Shown here piece by piece: positions 31,730-35,405 of a DNA stretch of 35,405 nucleotides (position 1 is its first letter; each line of letters opens with the position of its first letter). Under the pieces are notes generated by a model. That model did no database searches, had not been told where the DNA came from, and saw only the letters and a program-made list of their open reading frames with translations. This DNA comes from a virus. The stretch is from IMG/VR virus record IMGVR_UViG_3300048839_001537, positions 1 through 35,405 of that record, one strand, 5' to 3'. The position numbers and the translations under genes are program-made.

Positions 31730-31888
31730 CTAGTTTAGACATATATGAAAATGAACAATTCCACCAACAGACTGAAACAGATAACTTGTTGCCTTAAAAC
31801 TGGGTTTATTATGACTTCCAAGATAGCCCCTATAACAAAACTTTAGAATAAACATTCTGTCCAATACAATGTGCCTTGTGACTTCCAT
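31730..31888 (-). CDS. Possible small protein sharing a leader with 31915-32178
   Basis: 52 residues from ATG 31888. The leader in front is identical (21 bases) to that before the 31915-32178 gene, which is the main reason to consider it real. The protein is basic and unusual in composition, and no family is seen. It may be a decayed gene. Confidence 0.3.
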   Translation of the reverse strand: MEVTRHIVLDRMFILKFCYRGYLGSHNKPSFKATSYLFQSVGGIVHFHICLN

Positions 31889-31914
31889 TTTTGCGAGGTT
31901 TTTAATTGTGAAAA

Positions 31915-32178
31915 TTATTTTGAATTTTGGTTTGAATAAGCCATAAATGAACCGAAGTTTTTGTTTAGAAACCATGCTGGAATTGTAGCTGTCGTTTCGT
32001 CAATTGTTAAAATCGATTTAGGAACCCAAACATCTAAGTGTATAATCGATGCGCCTTCTGATGCCATTCTTGTGTTGGAAAACTCATACAATGCAGCTTT
32101 TTCAGTTTCACGAATTGGAGTTGGTGACATGTGAAGGTTGCTGGCTCCTGTTACATTTAGTTGGAGAATTGTTTTCAT
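31915..32178 (-). CDS. Hypothetical accessory protein
   Basis: 87 residues from ATG 32178; an upstream extension to 32286 is not favoured because the A-rich leader and repeat sit before this ATG. Beta-like ('MKTILQLNVTGASNLHMSP', then 'ASIIHLDVWVPKSILTIDETT'). Not recognised. First gene of the leftward accessory unit. The shared leader at 32176-32196 matches 31886-31906. Confidence 0.5.
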   Translation of the reverse strand: MKTILQLNVTGASNLHMSPTPIRETEKAALYEFSNTRMASEGASIIHLDVWVPKSILTIDETTATIPAWFLNKNFGSFMAYSNQNSK

Positions 32179-32406
32179 TTTTGCGAGGTTTTTAATCAAA
32201 TCCTTCATTGAATTTGATATACAAATATATGCTAAATAAAGCATGTTTCGACATCCGTAGTGTGATTTTATCGCTCTAATAATCAAATAGTTACTGGCTG
32301 CTTGTGTAAGATGGTCGAATTTGACCTCTTTAAAATCGTCAGATTTTGACGATCGCTCATGTTTGCTGTCCTTTATTGAGCAATTGCCATTTTCAATCTT
32401 TGTACC
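32179..32406. promoter_or_regulatory. Divergent control region before terminase genes
   Basis: The gap separates leftward accessory genes from rightward terminase genes. It holds GGTCGAATTTGACC (32313-32326), related to the repeat at 25643-25684, and ATCGTCA (32335-32341) paired with TGACGAT (32347-32353). These are candidate operators for late transcription. No gene is seen here. Confidence 0.4.
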
Positions 32407-32979
32407 ATGGCCATTGCAGATATTGATTCATGCTTAAAATCCTTTGATTACTTCACCGCTACGCAGCTGTACCAGAAGTATGGCAAAGACAAGTTTCTGC
32501 AGACACTATTCTCAAAAGGCCCTTCCACTTATAACCAGGATCGAATAAAACGGGAGCTGGAGGCACTGAATGAAAAATCAGATGCTCCCGGCTTTGCCTC
32601 TTCATACATTCCGGAGAATGAATATACACTCCTTCCGGAATCGGTGAAGAATCTGAAATTTAAGAAGGATATGCTTTTTAAGGAGGCCACAAATATCCAT
32701 TCCCGGCTTTTACAGATGAAACCCAAAGAACGAGGGAAAGCCGTCTTTCAATTGCTTGACATGTGGGATGAAATAAGAGCTCTGTGGAATCAATTAGATC
32801 ACTATGAACAGCACAAGGTCCTTCCGGTGGAAGAAGTGCCGAAGATAGCACTTCCACTCTCTCCTGTGGCTCTAATAAAGCGGAGAAACAACCTGAGAAG
32901 CTATCTCACCAAAGGAAGAACTAAATACAAGGCCGAATTGGAGCAAATAGAAAAAAAACTGGAGGAATTAAATGGATAA
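32407..32979 (+). CDS. Packaging-module protein upstream of terminase small subunit
   Basis: 190 residues, helical and charged, with a C-terminal coiled coil (KAELEQIEKKLEELNG). Its place before the two terminase genes matches many Bacteroidetes prophages. It could assist packaging or be a structural accessory; not recognised. Its end overlaps the following start by 8 bases. Confidence 0.5.
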   Translation: MAIADIDSCLKSFDYFTATQLYQKYGKDKFLQTLFSKGPSTYNQDRIKRELEALNEKSDAPGFASSYIPENEYTLLPESVKNLKFKKDMLFKEATNIHSRLLQMKPKERGKAVFQLLDMWDEIRALWNQLDHYEQHKVLPVEEVPKIALPLSPVALIKRRNNLRSYLTKGRTKYKAELEQIEKKLEELNG

Positions 32980-33592
32980 GCTGCAGAAGTCAGGAAAGCT
33001 GAAAGAACCGGATCCAAAGACAGAGCTGGATAAGATGGTGGAACACATGTCAGGCCGGGGTGAAGAACTAACTCCCAAAGCATCGGTTAGAATGATTCGG
33101 CTCAATTACATCCACAGTCAGATCATGATGAACCGATCTGATAAGGATATTGTCAATACACTGATTTATCTGTACAAGATCCAAAAAACACAAGCCTATA
33201 AGGACCTGCATGATTGCAGGTATGTGCACGGTTCTTTTTTGACAGTGGATAAGGGATATGAGATTTATCAGCTACTTCAGAACAGCACGCAATCCATCCG
33301 GATGGCTATTGAAAACAATGATTTGAGTCAATTGGTGAAAGCCATTTCAGCCAGGACAAAGGTTTTAGATCTAATCCCGGAGAAGGCAGATATTCCATGG
33401 GAGAAATTCGCTCCTTCCAATTATTTCATGCTCCTGCAGTTTGGCGAAGGGCATTCAGTGAGTTTTGATTTGTCAAAATTTGACCAAATGAATCCGGAAG
33501 AGGCAGAGAAGCTGATCAGTGAAATTAAAGGTAAGGCCATTGATGCAACATTCGAAGAACTAGAAAGCCAAATCAATGCAGAAGATCAATAA
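32972..33592 (+). CDS. Terminase small subunit candidate
   Basis: 206 residues placed directly before the large terminase and overlapping it by 17 bases. The central region is helical and basic with 'SDKDIVNTLIYLYKIQKTQAYKDLHDCRYV', which resembles the HTH-type DNA-recognition part of small terminases. An acidic C-terminus follows. The small subunit recognises viral DNA and starts packaging. Assignment is mainly by position. Confidence 0.6.
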   Translation: MDKLQKSGKLKEPDPKTELDKMVEHMSGRGEELTPKASVRMIRLNYIHSQIMMNRSDKDIVNTLIYLYKIQKTQAYKDLHDCRYVHGSFLTVDKGYEIYQLLQNSTQSIRMAIENNDLSQLVKAISARTKVLDLIPEKADIPWEKFAPSNYFMLLQFGEGHSVSFDLSKFDQMNPEEAEKLISEIKGKAIDATFEELESQINAEDQ

Positions 33593-35225
33593 GGAGCTTT
33601 TTTTGAATCCTGCTCAGTTGCAAAGTGCAATGATGAACGCACAGAAGGAGGCTGAAATTGCAGGTCGTGCCACAGGTAAATCCAGCGGGTTTGCATGGAA
33701 GATCCATAAGGTGAATGAGGAAATGCCACGTTCATCCAATGCCTTTGCCGGTGCAACATTCAAGCAACTTTTAACCAGGACACTTCCACCGGTTGTTTCA
33801 GCATTGGAGCGATTGGGATACCATAAGGATATTCATTATGTGATTGGCCATAAACCACCGGCTGCACTGAAGTATGAACAGCCATTTGAGCCTGCATTGG
33901 AATATGATAGGTTTATGCAGTTTAAGGATGGCACAGGATTCCACCTCACCTCTCAGGACAGAGAAGGAAAGAACCGTGGATTCAACTTAAATTTTATCCT
34001 GGCTGATGAGCTTTTGACACTGGATAAGAAAAAATTGGAAGATGAGGTCTTTGCTTCAAACCGTGGCGGTCCTGAAATTTTTAAAAAGTCAAAATTAAAC
34101 CACGGATGGAGATTGGCCAGCTCCATGCCTACTTCTGCAAAATCCAATTGGATATTGGAGTATGGCAACTATTATGATGAGGAAGGAAACTCAATATGGC
34201 TACTTTGGAACAGGATCTGCCGGTTGCAGTTGCAATTTATTGAAAGCAAAATAAAAGAAGAGCAGCTATCACTACTGAAAGAAATTCAGGCGATGAAAAA
34301 ATCACTGAGGTTTTATGCTGATAAAAGCGGGGTGCTATTCTCAGTGAGTAATGTGTTTGATAATATCAAGATCGTTGGACTTGACTACATCCGGGAGATG
34401 AGAAGGCAGATGCCACTGAATTCCTTCCGGCTTGAGATCCTGAATGAAAAGATCACAGCTGTTGAGAATAACTTCTATAAACTCCGTGAAGAAGTACACC
34501 TGTACGATGCACCCAATTACAGCTACCTGGATAATTTAGAATATGATTTCACAAGGCTGTCAGTTGAAGACAGTCGCATGGATTCAGATGTGAATCTTGG
34601 TGAGCCCTTGGATCTCGGGATTGATTTTGGCGGGGTGATTAACTCAGTGAGAATAGCACAGGAGAATCACATGGACCTGATCACTGGTAGGCCCTTATGG
34701 AATTACCGATTCCTTAAATCATTCTATGTGAAACATCCCAAGGGACTGACTGAGCTGGTCAATGATATCACTGCATATTATGCACATCATCCCTGCAAAG
34801 AATTAAACATACCTTATGATCAGACAGCCATAGGCCGTGATGCAGTGAGAGCCCTGTACATTGATGAGCTCACAGCTCTATTCATTGCCAAGGGATGGAA
34901 GGTCAATGCTGTCTATTTAGGTCAGGCAGCTGGCCACCATGCCAGGTATCTGCTATATGAGAAGATGCTTGGAGAGAATGATGCATCCTTCCCTGTGCTC
35001 AGGTACAACAGAACCAATGATAAGGATGGCATACTCTCAATGCAATTGGCCGGGCTATTGACTAAGAAGAACGGATTTGAGAAGGATAAGAGACCGGAAC
35101 AATCCACCAAGATCCCACGGGAACAAGCCACTGACCTGTCAGATGCCGGGGATATTTTATTATGCTGGAAGTATTTATCCAAGCTGGACAAGAGTGATCG
35201 AACCTTTGAGATGCTGATGGGTTGA
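33576..35225 (+). CDS. terL: Terminase large subunit
   Basis: 549 residues. The ATPase part has a Walker A-like AGRATGKSS (residues 29-37, Lys35) near the N-terminus and a Walker B FILADELLTLD (Asp144, Glu145). The nuclease part has the RNase H-like acidic residues at LGIDFGGV (Asp350) and SDAGDILL (Asp523 or Asp526), with a further conserved 'YDQTAIGRDAV' segment between. It drives DNA into the procapsid and cuts it. Overlaps the upstream gene, and in a circular molecule would be followed by the 116-508 gene. Confidence 0.9.
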   Translation: MQKINKELFLNPAQLQSAMMNAQKEAEIAGRATGKSSGFAWKIHKVNEEMPRSSNAFAGATFKQLLTRTLPPVVSALERLGYHKDIHYVIGHKPPAALKYEQPFEPALEYDRFMQFKDGTGFHLTSQDREGKNRGFNLNFILADELLTLDKKKLEDEVFASNRGGPEIFKKSKLNHGWRLASSMPTSAKSNWILEYGNYYDEEGNSIWLLWNRICRLQLQFIESKIKEEQLSLLKEIQAMKKSLRFYADKSGVLFSVSNVFDNIKIVGLDYIREMRRQMPLNSFRLEILNEKITAVENNFYKLREEVHLYDAPNYSYLDNLEYDFTRLSVEDSRMDSDVNLGEPLDLGIDFGGVINSVRIAQENHMDLITGRPLWNYRFLKSFYVKHPKGLTELVNDITAYYAHHPCKELNIPYDQTAIGRDAVRALYIDELTALFIAKGWKVNAVYLGQAAGHHARYLLYEKMLGENDASFPVLRYNRTNDKDGILSMQLAGLLTKKNGFEKDKRPEQSTKIPREQATDLSDAGDILLCWKYLSKLDKSDRTFEMLMG

Positions 35226-35405
35226 GCCCACCATGCCACCATGCACCACGCAGTGTATCTGCGTGCTGTGTGGCGCGCTATACCTGTGGCCCTGGGGAGC
35301 GTATCTGTATGCACCAGGGTGGATACCATAAAACGCCCTTTTTGAGCTAAAAACAGCCTTCATATATCATGCTCGTTTTTAAGCGGAAATTGCCCTTTTT
35401 GACAG
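35226..35405. other. GC-rich non-coding end with hairpins
   Basis: This stretch has no convincing gene. Its composition is more GC-rich than its surroundings, with CGCAG/CTGCG (35249-35263) and CCCTGG/CCAGGG (35290-35295 and 35314-35319) hairpins. Placed between the large terminase and portal-side genes (in a circular molecule), it could contain packaging or regulatory signals, or just a structured intergenic RNA. The window's first 115 bases also have no clear gene. Confidence 0.35.

Noticed and set aside
31644-31742. Upstream extension of the 31404-31643 gene
   Set aside because: Covers a GC-rich hairpin (31674-31695), which looks like a leader or terminator rather than coding.
34922-35329. 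135-residue minus-strand frame over the end of the terminase gene
   Set aside because: Antisense to conserved terminase sequence, with no recognisable product.
1-35405. Direct repeats at the window ends (attL/attR or terminal repeats)
   Set aside because: No shared sequence longer than a few bases is seen between the first and last 200 bases.

Overview
The window reads as an essentially complete temperate siphovirus (prophage-type) genome from a Bacteroidetes host, about 35 kb, with the sequence ends probably an arbitrary cut in a circular or circularly permuted molecule. Bacteroidetes origin is inferred from low GC, Bacteroidetes-style protein families (DUF4468 secreted protein, an integrase with the typical Bacteroidetes N-terminus, a DUF6712-like connector), many genes lacking strong Shine-Dalgarno sequences, and short lipoprotein signals. 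Each expected phage module occurs once: large terminase, portal, protease, capsid, tape measure, lysis, integrase, repressor and replication.

Layout: (a) 116-12747, plus strand: portal, connector-type proteins, a compact lysis cassette (holin candidate, secreted CHAP/NlpC-like endolysin, unimolecular spanin candidate), then tail genes ending in a 949-residue tape measure protein. (b) 12751-15412, minus strand: a secreted DUF4468 protein, a tyrosine integrase, and a LexA/CI-type S24 repressor. Repeated GGGGGAGTA boxes lie between integrase and repressor. (c) 15413-15511: divergent control region with two GAAAAC-N3-GTTTTC-type operators. (d) 15512-22197, plus strand: early operon with a Cro-like gene, a DUF4406 gene, small unknown genes, a tRNA with anticodon CAT, and a primase/helicase-type ATPase, closed by a strong intrinsic terminator at 22219-22250. 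(e) 22301-22506: a dense array of TGGACA/TGTCCA boxes with a 21-bp perfect inverted repeat and an AT-rich spacer, a candidate replication origin or regulator array. (f) 22717-30230, plus strand: exported TIM-barrel-like protein, membrane-anchored PAS protein, membrane protein, then S49 protease-scaffold, major capsid protein and two tail-tube-like paralogues, ending at a terminator near 30287. (g) 30286-32178, minus strand: an accessory island of small genes, with a duplicated HTH gene (one copy broken), a 103-bp attC-like imperfect palindrome, and two genes sharing the same leader. (h) 32407-35225, plus strand: terminase module, which would continue across the sequence ends into (a).

The genes fit a standard temperate life cycle: the repressor and Cro-like protein compete at 15413-15511, the early operon replicates DNA, and two late blocks build a head and a long non-contractile tail. 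Oddities are the split head module (capsid before terminase, portal after), distal tail genes placed before the tape measure gene, the membrane-bound PAS protein, the TGTCCA array, and the integron-like palindrome in the accessory island.
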